DNA from: JAFASC01 sp034669525
GTDB lineage: Bacteria; Pseudomonadota; Alphaproteobacteria; Rhizobiales; Beijerinckiaceae
NCBI GenBank assembly: GCA_034669525.1
Contig: JAXDNH010000209.1
Coordinates: 1-28,682 of the forward strand
DNA: 28,682 nt
Direction: 5' to 3'
The first letter of the stretch is position 1. The number at the start of each line of letters is the position of its first letter. This document shows positions 6,984 through 13,989 of the stretch, piece after piece. Below the pieces are notes generated by a model. The model was not told the origin of the DNA, searched no databases, and saw nothing but the letters and a program-made list of their open reading frames with translations. The position numbers and the translations under genes were made by a program.

Positions 6984-8249
6984 TTATCCCGGTCCAGCCC
7001 CGCCGCCGCCCGCGACGAGTGCCGGCGGCAATTCAAACGGTACATCATCATAAGCACAGGCCAGTGGCGGACCTCCGCGCACGCCAAGCATATCGAACAT
7101 GTCTTCGACCTTTGGCGTCGGCCCAGGCGCCGAAGTGACAGGCGTCGGCGGAAAAGGCCCTCCCGGGGCGACCGGCGGGCGCGTATTTCCTGTAATCCCA
7201 TTCCAAGGCCACATCGTATCGGCGAGATGATGCCCGATCTTGTTCGGATTTGCTGGCGCAAACGCTTTAGAATCCTGCGGATTTTGGCGATGCTTGAACC
7301 ACTGCCATTTGGCCCAGAGTCGATCGACATTGGCATGCAGCATGAAGAAAAGCGGATCGCGGACCGCGGTCCCTATCCGGCTAATCGGGCCCCCAAAGCT
7401 GGTATGCGCTGTGCCGTGGGGATCGCCCTCCATGGCCATGAAGCTGGCGTACGCGCTTCCCGACCCACCAAGACCGAAAGTATCGGCTTCGCTTATCACA
7501 TTTGCCGGGGAATTCACGTCGAAATCCAACTCACGCGTTAACCCCGGTTGTCCATCGGTTACCCAGTGCTCAAGCGCATGTCCTGGCCTGAATACAACCT
7601 CGCCGCTTGGATCGGACTCGCCGATGAAATCGCGCGTAAACAAGCTCGGTGCCGGCTCGTCGAAACGCCAGTAGGGGACTGCCACGCTGGGGTCGATGCT
7701 CTGCAAGGCGCGTTCTAAGTCGAGCACATAGGCGCGGTGCCAGGGCAGGAAACCGACGTTTCCGTGCATCTCCCTGGTGGTGGCGTTCGTGTGCATCTCA
7801 CGGAAATCGCGATAGGCGCCCTGACCTTGGGCGTTCAGCGTACCCACAGCTGCGAGCAGTCGATCGCGCTCCGGCCCGCTGAGGGTTTGCGCATTTTTAC
7901 GAATGCGCACCATGACCGATTTAGATCCGACTACGCCGCCGCCGCCGTTAGCAGTTGCCTGAACGACGGCATCGCCGTAGGCCGCACTGGGCTTCTGGAA
8001 TTCTCCAGCAATCCAAAACGGTACTTTCGTACCATCGGTGGGCAGAGTGAGGTTCAGCGTCGGCAGGTTCTGATCTGAGCGCACGTTGTTGAAGACAAGA
8101 CCGCCGCCTGTGCCGGCACTGCGCAGAACAATGTCGAGGCTGCCCGATGTAGATGCGCCATCCCAACGGGCGGTGGCTCGTACCGGCGCCCAGGTAAGGA
8201 ACACCCTGCCCTGCGGGTCGGTGCCGGGAATCTCGATTTGCACGGTCAT
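6984..8249 (-). CDS. Tyrosinase-family type-3 copper oxidase with N-terminal extra domain
   Basis: Binuclear copper enzyme of the tyrosinase/polyphenol oxidase family (phenol hydroxylation and catechol oxidation), 421 residues. All six copper ligands are visible: CuA His153 (REMHTN), His162 (EMHGN) and His171 (PWHRAY, followed by LDLERAL); CuB His278 and His282 (DPHGTAH) and His305 (FFMLHANVDRLW). About 115 residues precede the catalytic core and look like a separate beta-rich domain. After the core comes a proline-rich linker and a short tail with CAYDDVPFE. No Tat or Sec signal is seen, so it is predicted cytoplasmic. ATG 8249 has GAGGAGG about ten bases upstream. It is the first gene of a set with two HEAT-repeat proteins. 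Substrate is unknown: melanin-type or specialised-metabolite oxidation are both possible. Confidence 0.93.
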   Translation of the reverse strand: MTVQIEIPGTDPQGRVFLTWAPVRATARWDGASTSGSLDIVLRSAGTGGGLVFNNVRSDQNLPTLNLTLPTDGTKVPFWIAGEFQKPSAAYGDAVVQATANGGGGVVGSKSVMVRIRKNAQTLSGPERDRLLAAVGTLNAQGQGAYRDFREMHTNATTREMHGNVGFLPWHRAYVLDLERALQSIDPSVAVPYWRFDEPAPSLFTRDFIGESDPSGEVVFRPGHALEHWVTDGQPGLTRELDFDVNSPANVISEADTFGLGGSGSAYASFMAMEGDPHGTAHTSFGGPISRIGTAVRDPLFFMLHANVDRLWAKWQWFKHRQNPQDSKAFAPANPNKIGHHLADTMWPWNGITGNTRPPVAPGGPFPPTPVTSAPGPTPKVEDMFDMLGVRGGPPLACAYDDVPFELPPALVAGGGGAGPG

Positions 8250-8389
8250 GGCCGCAGCGCCTCCTCAAATGCGACGAGCTGTCACGATTTCGAAAAGTGG
8301 TGCGCACTCCGGCGCGGTAGCAAGGCTATACACTTGCAATCTTTCTTAGTCCGGTCAAATCCAGTTACGCAATCGCGGCGCTCGTAGTG

Positions 8390-8677
8390 CTACCCCTGCC
8401 GCTTCACAAAGGCGGTGATATCGATCTTTTCCCATATTCGTGCCGCGTAAAACGGATCAGCGCGATTGAAGGCTTCGAGCGTCGCGCGATCCGGCGCCTC
8501 CAGGATCATGAGGCTTCCGATCATCGTCTTGCCGTCGTCTGCGACAAGCGGGCCCGACATGACCATGGATACTCCATGCATCGAGGTCTCGGCCAGGAAG
8601 GCCTTGTGTGCGTCGTAATGGGCAAGGCGCGTTTCTAAGGCCCCGGCTTTGTCGAATGCATGCAGGACGAAAAACAT
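8390..8677 (-). CDS. YciI-like protein
   Basis: A 95-residue cytoplasmic protein of the YciI family, a small dimeric alpha/beta barrel. It begins MFFVLHAFDK, has the typical RLAHYDAHKAFL helix and the MVMSGPLVADDG segment, and ends with the EAFNRADPFYAA motif seen in the family. The conserved His-Asp pair proposed as an active site (HYDAH) is present. The biological role of these proteins is poorly known. ATG 8677 is chosen because GGAG lies five bases upstream; the frame extends further only with a weak start. It is transcribed divergently from the CHRD gene. Confidence 0.85.
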   Translation of the reverse strand: MFFVLHAFDKAGALETRLAHYDAHKAFLAETSMHGVSMVMSGPLVADDGKTMIGSLMILEAPDRATLEAFNRADPFYAARIWEKIDITAFVKRQG

Positions 8678-8715
8678 CGTGGCTCCGGCAAAGCTCAATC
8701 ACCGTTTTGTGATCA

Positions 8716-8743
8716 TTGGCTTTTGTGCAAGCCGGGCTATAGC
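8716..8743 (+). promoter_or_regulatory. Possible promoter of the CHRD gene
   Basis: TTGGCT (8716-8721) and TATAGC (8738-8743), each 4 of 6 to consensus, are 16 bases apart and predict a start near 8750, about 30 bases before ATG 8780. A small inverted repeat, ATCAC-N6-GTGAT, lies just upstream between the two divergent genes. Assignment rests on hexamer matches alone. Confidence 0.4.
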
Positions 8744-8779
8744 AGCAGCGCACGTTAAGTGCACCTTTGGGAGGAAAAT

Positions 8780-9211
8780 ATGCGAAAAACGCCCGCTAAT
8801 ATCATGGCTGCGGCAACGGCCCTCACGCTGCTCGCATTTCCCGCAGCGGCCGAAACCATGATGTTCAAAGCGCCGCTCAGCGCCAGCGAGGAAGTGCCGC
8901 CAAATCAGAGCAAAGCCACCGGCAATATCGAGGCGACATACGACACGTCCTCGAAGAAGCTCTCCTGGAAGGGCTCCTATTCCGGACTGACCGGCCCGGC
9001 CACCGCGGCGCATTTCCATGGGCCGGCTCCGAAAGGCCAGAATGCCGGGGTGGTCGTTCCCGTAGAGTCCGCGAAAAGCCCATTCGAGGGCTCGGCCACG
9101 CTGACCGATCCGCAAGCCGCTGACCTCACGAAGGGCGACTGGTACTTCAACGTCCACACGGCGGAAAACAAGGGCGGCGAGATCCGCGGGCAAATGGTCA
9201 AGGGCCAATAG
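8780..9211 (+). CDS. Secreted CHRD-domain protein
   Basis: A 143-residue exported protein. A Sec signal peptide (MRKTP then a hydrophobic stretch ending FPAAAE) precedes one CHRD domain, first described in chordin and common in bacterial periplasmic or surface proteins of unknown role. Family marks include FKAPLSASEEVPPN, ATYDTSSKKLSWKGSYSGL, AAHFHGPAP and the closing WYFNVHTAENKGGEIRGQM. ATG 8780 is chosen over the upstream GTG 8759 because GGGAGG sits about six bases before it and the signal peptide then begins naturally. The histidine-rich HFHG and NVHT positions are typical of the family. Confidence 0.88.
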   Translation: MRKTPANIMAAATALTLLAFPAAAETMMFKAPLSASEEVPPNQSKATGNIEATYDTSSKKLSWKGSYSGLTGPATAAHFHGPAPKGQNAGVVVPVESAKSPFEGSATLTDPQAADLTKGDWYFNVHTAENKGGEIRGQMVKGQ

Positions 9212-9300
9212 GGGAGCGAGGCTGCGGCTAAGCCTTTGCAAGCCGTGGCGGATTGCCAGCGGGTCTGCTTAGATCAGATATTGACAAAAGCAGGCCCGAC

Positions 9301-11610
9301 ATGGCAAACGACATAACGCCCGACCTCGAATCGAGCGCCCTCGCCTACCACCGGAATCCGAAGCCTGGGAAACTCGAGATCCAGGCCACGAAGCCGCTCG
9401 GCAACCAGCGCGATCTTGCCCTCGCCTATTCCCCGGGGGTGGCCGCCGCCTGCCTGGCGATCGCGGAGAATGCGCAGGAAGCCGCGAGCCTGACGGTCCG
9501 CCAGAATTTGGTCGCCGTGCTGTCGAACGGCACCGCAGTGCTCGGCCTCGGCAATATCGGACCGCTCGCCTCGAAGCCGGTGATGGAAGGCAAGGCGGTT
9601 CTCTTCAAGAAATTCGCCGGTATCGACGTGTTCGACATCGAAGTCGCCGAGACCGACATCGACCGCCTTGTCGATGTCGTCGCGGCGCTGGAACCGACAT
9701 TCGGCGGCATCAATCTCGAAGATATCAAGGCGCCGGAATGTTTCGAAGTGGAGCGCCGCTGCCGCGAACGCATGAATATCCCGGTGTTCCATGACGACCA
9801 GCATGGAACCGCGATCATTGTGGGCGCGGCGGTGCTGAACGGGCTCGAATTCGCCGGCAAGAAAATCGAGAATGCGAAAATCGTAACATCAGGCGCGGGC
9901 GCGGCGGCGATCGCGTGCCTGAATCTTCTGCTGGAGCTCGGTGCGAAACGCGAAAACGTCACCGTCACCGATATTGAGGGCGTCGTCTATAAGGGCCGCA
10001 CCTCTCTTATGGATCAATGGAAAGGCGCATTCGCGCAGGAGACGAGCGCGCGCAAACTCGCCGACGTGATCGGCGGCGCCGATATTTTTCTTGGCCTCTC
10101 CGCAGGTGGCGTGCTGAAGCAGGACATGGTGGCGCGCATGGCCGAGCGCCCGCTGATCATGGCGCTCGCCAATCCCAATCCCGAAATCGACCCGGGGGAT
10201 GCGTTCGCAGTGAAGCCGGACGCGATGATCTGCACCGGGCGCTCGGATTACCCGAACCAGGTCAACAACGTTCTCTGCTTCCCCTATATTTTCCGCGGTG
10301 CGCTCGATGTCGGCGCAAGTACGATCAACGAGCCGATGAAACTTGCCGCGGTGCGCGCGATCGCGCAGCTCGCGCATGAGGCGCCCTCCGACGTCGTCGC
10401 GCGCGCTTATGGCGGCGTGTCGCGGCTTTACGGCAAGGACAATCTGATCCCCTCGCCCTTCGATCCGCGCCTGATTCTGCGCATCGCGCCGGCAGTTGCG
10501 AAAGCTGCGATGGATTCGGGCGTCGCCAAGCTGCCGATCTCGGATTTCAAGGCGTATGATGAGCGGCTGCAGCGTTTCGTGTTCCGCTCGGGCTTCGTCA
10601 TGAAGCCGCTGTTGCAGGCGGCGCGCGATAATCCGATGCGCGTTGTCTACGCGGAAGGGGAAGACGAGCGGGTCTTGCGGGCGGTGCAGACCGTCGTCGA
10701 GGAGGCGATCGCCAAGCCGATCCTGATCGGGCGGCCGGACGTGGTCGAGTCGCGGCTGACGCGCTTTGGCCTGTCGATCCGGCCGGGCAAGGACTTTCAC
10801 CTCGTCGATCCGAACAACGATGCACGCTACCGTGATTACGTCACAACCTATCTCGACGTGGCCGGACGTCACGGGATCACCCCGAGCCTGGCACGAACGC
10901 TGGTGCGTACCAGCGCGACGGTGATTTCCGCGTTGATGGTCCGCCGTGGCGACGCCGATGCGATGCTGTGCGGATTGGAAGGCCGCTTCAATTTACACCG
11001 GCGTCATATCGAACATATTATCGGCATGATGGCCGGAGCGACTTCGCTCTATGCGATGAGCCTAATGATCACCAGCAAGGGCGCGTTCTTCCTGACAGAT
11101 ACGCATGTTCACGAAAATCCGTCGGCAGAACAGATCGCTGAGATGGCGGTGATGTCTGCAACTCATGTCCGCCGCTTCGGCATCGAACCGAAGATTGCGC
11201 TCGTCGCGCATTCCGATTTCGGCTCGCACGATGATCGTTCCTCCCGAAAGATGCGGGAGGCCCTTGCGCTCGTGCGCGAACGCGCGCCGGAGCTTGAGAT
11301 CGACGGCGAGATGCAGGCCGACACGGCACTGTCGCAGGCGACGCGCGATCTCGTGCTTCCAGGCTCGACGCTGAAGGGCGAGGCGAACATTTTGGTCATG
11401 CCGAATCTCGATTCGGCGAACATTGCCTTCCAGATGGCGAAAGTGGTCGCCGATGCACTGCCGGTCGGACCGATTCTCATCGGGATCGCGCAGCCCGCGC
11501 ATATATTGACGCCATCGGTCACTGCGCGCGGCATCGTCAATATGACGGCAATCGCAGTTGCAGAGGCGCAGGCGGAAACCGAGCAGGTGCATCGCCTCGC
11601 GGCGCAGTGA
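9301..11610 (+). CDS. maeB: NADP-dependent malic enzyme with C-terminal phosphotransacetylase-like domain
   Basis: Oxidative decarboxylation of malate to pyruvate with NADP in central metabolism. The 769-residue length matches the large MaeB form. Residues 1 to about 430 are the malic enzyme: KPLGNQRDLALAYSPGVA, the malic signature FHDDQHGTAI, and the nucleotide-binding GAGAAAIACLNLL. Residues from about 445 form a phosphate-acetyltransferase-like domain (VVYAEGEDERVLRAVQTVVEE onwards, ending near NMTAIAVAEAQ). In studied rhizobial and enteric homologues this domain is regulatory and binds acetyl-CoA. ATG 9301 is used because the protein then starts like other family members; the ribosome site is weak. 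Its stop is 4 bases from that of the convergent metallopeptidase gene. Confidence 0.96.
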   Translation: MANDITPDLESSALAYHRNPKPGKLEIQATKPLGNQRDLALAYSPGVAAACLAIAENAQEAASLTVRQNLVAVLSNGTAVLGLGNIGPLASKPVMEGKAVLFKKFAGIDVFDIEVAETDIDRLVDVVAALEPTFGGINLEDIKAPECFEVERRCRERMNIPVFHDDQHGTAIIVGAAVLNGLEFAGKKIENAKIVTSGAGAAAIACLNLLLELGAKRENVTVTDIEGVVYKGRTSLMDQWKGAFAQETSARKLADVIGGADIFLGLSAGGVLKQDMVARMAERPLIMALANPNPEIDPGDAFAVKPDAMICTGRSDYPNQVNNVLCFPYIFRGALDVGASTINEPMKLAAVRAIAQLAHEAPSDVVARAYGGVSRLYGKDNLIPSPFDPRLILRIAPAVAKAAMDSGVAKLPISDFKAYDERLQRFVFRSGFVMKPLLQAARDNPMRVVYAEGEDERVLRAVQTVVEEAIAKPILIGRPDVVESRLTRFGLSIRPGKDFHLVDPNNDARYRDYVTTYLDVAGRHGITPSLARTLVRTSATVISALMVRRGDADAMLCGLEGRFNLHRRHIEHIIGMMAGATSLYAMSLMITSKGAFFLTDTHVHENPSAEQIAEMAVMSATHVRRFGIEPKIALVAHSDFGSHDDRSSRKMREALALVRERAPELEIDGEMQADTALSQATRDLVLPGSTLKGEANILVMPNLDSANIAFQMAKVVADALPVGPILIGIAQPAHILTPSVTARGIVNMTAIAVAEAQAETEQVHRLAAQ

Positions 11611-11614
11611 GACG

Positions 11615-12652
11615 CTACGCGTTGACCCGCGCGCGCTCGATTGCTGCCTCGCCGCGCTGTTCGGCGGAGCGCCCGGCCTTGCGCACGATCATGTGCACGA
11701 AATGCAGCTTTCCCATCACGGACGGCGTGAGGACGAAGGGATAGACGTCGGAAACACCCATCGAGCGGTTGATCTCGTTCACCGCTTCGGTCAACGGCAC
11801 CCAGGCCTTGAGCAGCGCGTCGAAATCGTCTTCGCGATAGGGATCTTGCAGCGCGCGCCCGCTGAGATTTCCCAAGCCGAGCGGCAGATCAGCCGCGGTA
11901 TCAAGCGTCGCGACGATATGGATGAAATGCGCAAAACATTCCGCCCAATCTTCCCAGGGATGTGACGCCGCGTAAGCGCTGATGAAACTCTGCCGCCAAC
12001 CCTGCGGCGGGCCATTCTCGTAATGGCGCTTCAGCGCTTCAGCATAATCCTCGCTCTCGTCGCCGAAGAGTGCGCGAAACGCCGGAAGATCAGGCGACCC
12101 GCGCAGCAGAATGTCCCAATAATGGTGGCCGATTTCGTGACGGAAATGGCCGACAAGCGTGCGATAGGGCTCCTTCATCTGCGCCCGGCGCGCCTCGCGT
12201 TCAGCATCGTCGGCTTCGGCAATATTGAGCGTGATCTCGCCTTCATCGTGCCCGGTCAGAACCTTTGCGCCGGGATATTCGGAGAGGAAATCGAAGACGA
12301 TGCCGTGCGAGGGATCCTCCGCCCTGCTCTTCACCGGCAGACCGAGACGCAACAGATCGTAGATCATGCGGTGTTCGGCGCGCTCGATCTTCTGCCAAAG
12401 AATGAGATTGCCGGGCTCGCTGAGATTGGGAACGGTGCGATTGAGCTTGCAGGCAAGACAGAAATCGCCTGCGTCGTCATCGACAGCCCAGTTGCACGCC
12501 AGATGCTGACGGTTAGCGCAATCGCGTGTGCCTTGTTGCGCAACCATGGTCATCTGATGTGCGTCGAAGGATAGCGGCGTCTTGCAGCGCTCGCAGAAAT
12601 AATTCTCGAAATAGACGCGCTGCCCGCAATTAGGGCATCTGAATTGTCGCAT
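11615..12652 (-). CDS. Putative zinc-binding metallopeptidase with N-terminal zinc ribbons
   Basis: A 345-residue cytoplasmic protein. The N-terminus has a CPNC-x10-CERC zinc ribbon (Cys6, 9, 20, 23), and a second cysteine set follows (Cys45, 53, 65, 68). The catalytic-type motif HEIGHHYWD (HExxH plus aspartate) lies near residue 170, and a possible third ligand is the glutamate in WEDWAECFAHF. This matches the widespread, poorly studied putative zinc-binding metallopeptidase family of proteobacteria. No signal peptide is present. The start is ATG 12652, giving the MRQFRCPNCGQ opening usual for the family. It is separated from the upstream minus-strand gene by 116 bases that hold a hairpin. 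Confidence 0.85.
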   Translation of the reverse strand: MRQFRCPNCGQRVYFENYFCERCKTPLSFDAHQMTMVAQQGTRDCANRQHLACNWAVDDDAGDFCLACKLNRTVPNLSEPGNLILWQKIERAEHRMIYDLLRLGLPVKSRAEDPSHGIVFDFLSEYPGAKVLTGHDEGEITLNIAEADDAEREARRAQMKEPYRTLVGHFRHEIGHHYWDILLRGSPDLPAFRALFGDESEDYAEALKRHYENGPPQGWRQSFISAYAASHPWEDWAECFAHFIHIVATLDTAADLPLGLGNLSGRALQDPYREDDFDALLKAWVPLTEAVNEINRSMGVSDVYPFVLTPSVMGKLHFVHMIVRKAGRSAEQRGEAAIERARVNA

Positions 12653-12671
12653 GCGGGATTCCGGCGAAAGC

Positions 12672-12704
12672 GTAGCTGGTTGCTCGTCGAGCGAACGCAG
12701 CTAC
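12672..12704 (-). terminator. Hairpin between the coiled-coil protein gene and the metallopeptidase gene
   Basis: GTAGCTG (12672-12678) pairs with CAGCTAC (12698-12704), and the inside adds GTT/AAC and GCTC/GAGC pairs, giving a long stem with one bulge. It lies after the coiled-coil gene on the minus strand. There is no strong T-run, so it may be a weak terminator or an RNA-stability element. Confidence 0.35.
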
Positions 12705-12768
12705 TTCGTGATCGTTCCGCCATTCCGCAAGGTGTCGGAAGCGGCCCAATGCCGCTCCCATGATGCGC

Positions 12769-13896
12769 TTAATTACGCGAGTAAGCGTCGCGCCTGAATT
12801 CGATAAGACCTTCGGAGGTGATGACCACCCATTTTCCGGCCTGCTTCTCGATCGAGGTCACCTTGCCCGCGCCGGGAACACCGCGGCCGGGCCAAACCTC
12901 GCGCAGGCCGTCGGGACCTTCGATCAGTGCGACGCCGTCGGCGACTTCGCGCAGCACGTAATTCTGGATGATCTTCGGCCTGACTTCGACTTTCTGCCCC
13001 GCCGCCGCTACATCGGCCGGCGTCGGCAACGCATGCGGGTCCGCCAGAACAATCGGCTTCGGCGGCTCGGCCTTCGGCGCGATCGAGGCGGTCGGGGTCG
13101 GGTCCGCCACCTGCCGCTCGAGGCGCTCGAGACGGTCGGCGATTTTCTCAATTCTTTGCTGATCGCGCTCCGCCGATTTGGGCGACTGTGAAGCGGAGAC
13201 CTGCGCGATTGCGTTCGCGGCATCGCTTCGCGTCGCGCTCAGCCCTTCCCTCAGCGTTTCGAGGCTCGCCCGCAGCGAACGCAGTTCCTGCGCCTGACGC
13301 GCTTGGTCGGGATTGGCTTTGAGTGCATCGACCTGCGCCCGGATGCCGCGCAACTCTTCCTTCAGACGCGTGATCTCGCGGGCCTGTGTCGAGGCCATCG
13401 CGACGTCCCGCTTCCAAGGGAGGGCGGTAGCGACATTGACGCTCGGTTCTTCTGCGGATGCGCTGTCGCTCGGGCGCTCGATGCCGATCTGTGTCCCGGC
13501 ATAGGCACCGAATCCGAGCGCCAGCGCGACACCGGCGGCGAGCGCCCCATGGCGCTTCAGGAAGCTTGGTGGGGCAGCAGCAGCTTTGCGCTGAACCGGC
13601 GGCGGAAGCACGGAGACCGCCCGCGGTGCCGCGGCCTGCGCGGCCGGGCTGGGCTTCCAGACTGGCGCCCCGATCGGTGCAACAACCGGCGCGGCCACGA
13701 CAGTTTCGGCCTTCACCTCGGGCTTTCGCTCCGCTTGCGGTGCGGGTGGCGGGGAGACTTGAGCCACAGGCGCAATAGCGGGCGCGGTCTGCGTCTTCGC
13801 CTTGCGACGGCGACGCGGGCGCGTCGCCTCATCGGCGGCAGCCTCATTCATCTCGTTCTTTGGAGAGGCCGTCTCCGCGGCGTTTTCCAGGTCCAT
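12769..13896 (-). CDS. Membrane-anchored Pro/Ala-rich coiled-coil protein of unknown function
   Basis: A 375-residue protein with a clear layout. Residues 1-115 are polar and rich in Pro, Ala and Arg (including RPRRRRKAK). One membrane segment lies at about 116-137 (ALAAGVALALGFGAYAG). A coiled coil spans about 170-265. After a proline-rich linker, a compact C-terminal domain follows from about 305 (IIQNYVLREVADGVALIEG, then VWPGRGVPGAGKVTSIEKQ, ending RRDAYSRN). The N-terminus should be cytoplasmic and the rest periplasmic. Similar proteins are common in Hyphomicrobiales, but I know no function. AGGAG lies six bases before ATG 13896. It follows the histidine kinase gene by about 90 bases on the same strand. 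Confidence 0.8.
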   Translation of the reverse strand: MDLENAAETASPKNEMNEAAADEATRPRRRRKAKTQTAPAIAPVAQVSPPPAPQAERKPEVKAETVVAAPVVAPIGAPVWKPSPAAQAAAPRAVSVLPPPVQRKAAAAPPSFLKRHGALAAGVALALGFGAYAGTQIGIERPSDSASAEEPSVNVATALPWKRDVAMASTQAREITRLKEELRGIRAQVDALKANPDQARQAQELRSLRASLETLREGLSATRSDAANAIAQVSASQSPKSAERDQQRIEKIADRLERLERQVADPTPTASIAPKAEPPKPIVLADPHALPTPADVAAAGQKVEVRPKIIQNYVLREVADGVALIEGPDGLREVWPGRGVPGAGKVTSIEKQAGKWVVITSEGLIEFRRDAYSRN

Positions 13897-13989
13897 CCCC
13901 GGCTCCTGATGAGCAGAATTGCAACAGGAGGGAAAATTGCCGCGATTCAGTTAACTCTGCGTTAAGTTGCCGAAATCACACGAGAACAG

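Noticed and set aside
8250..8389. TTGACC and TATAGC on the minus strand as the tyrosinase promoter
   Set aside because: The two hexamers are 22 bases apart, too far for a normal sigma70 promoter; no better pair was found, so the tyrosinase promoter is left unassigned.
9281..9286. TTGACA just before the maeB start codon as a -35 box
   Set aside because: A matching -10 would fall inside the coding region after ATG 9301, so it cannot drive the usual transcript.
9889..10872. 327-codon minus-strand frame opposite maeB
   Set aside because: Lies fully within the malic enzyme gene, Arg/His/Asp-rich, no motif or ribosome site.
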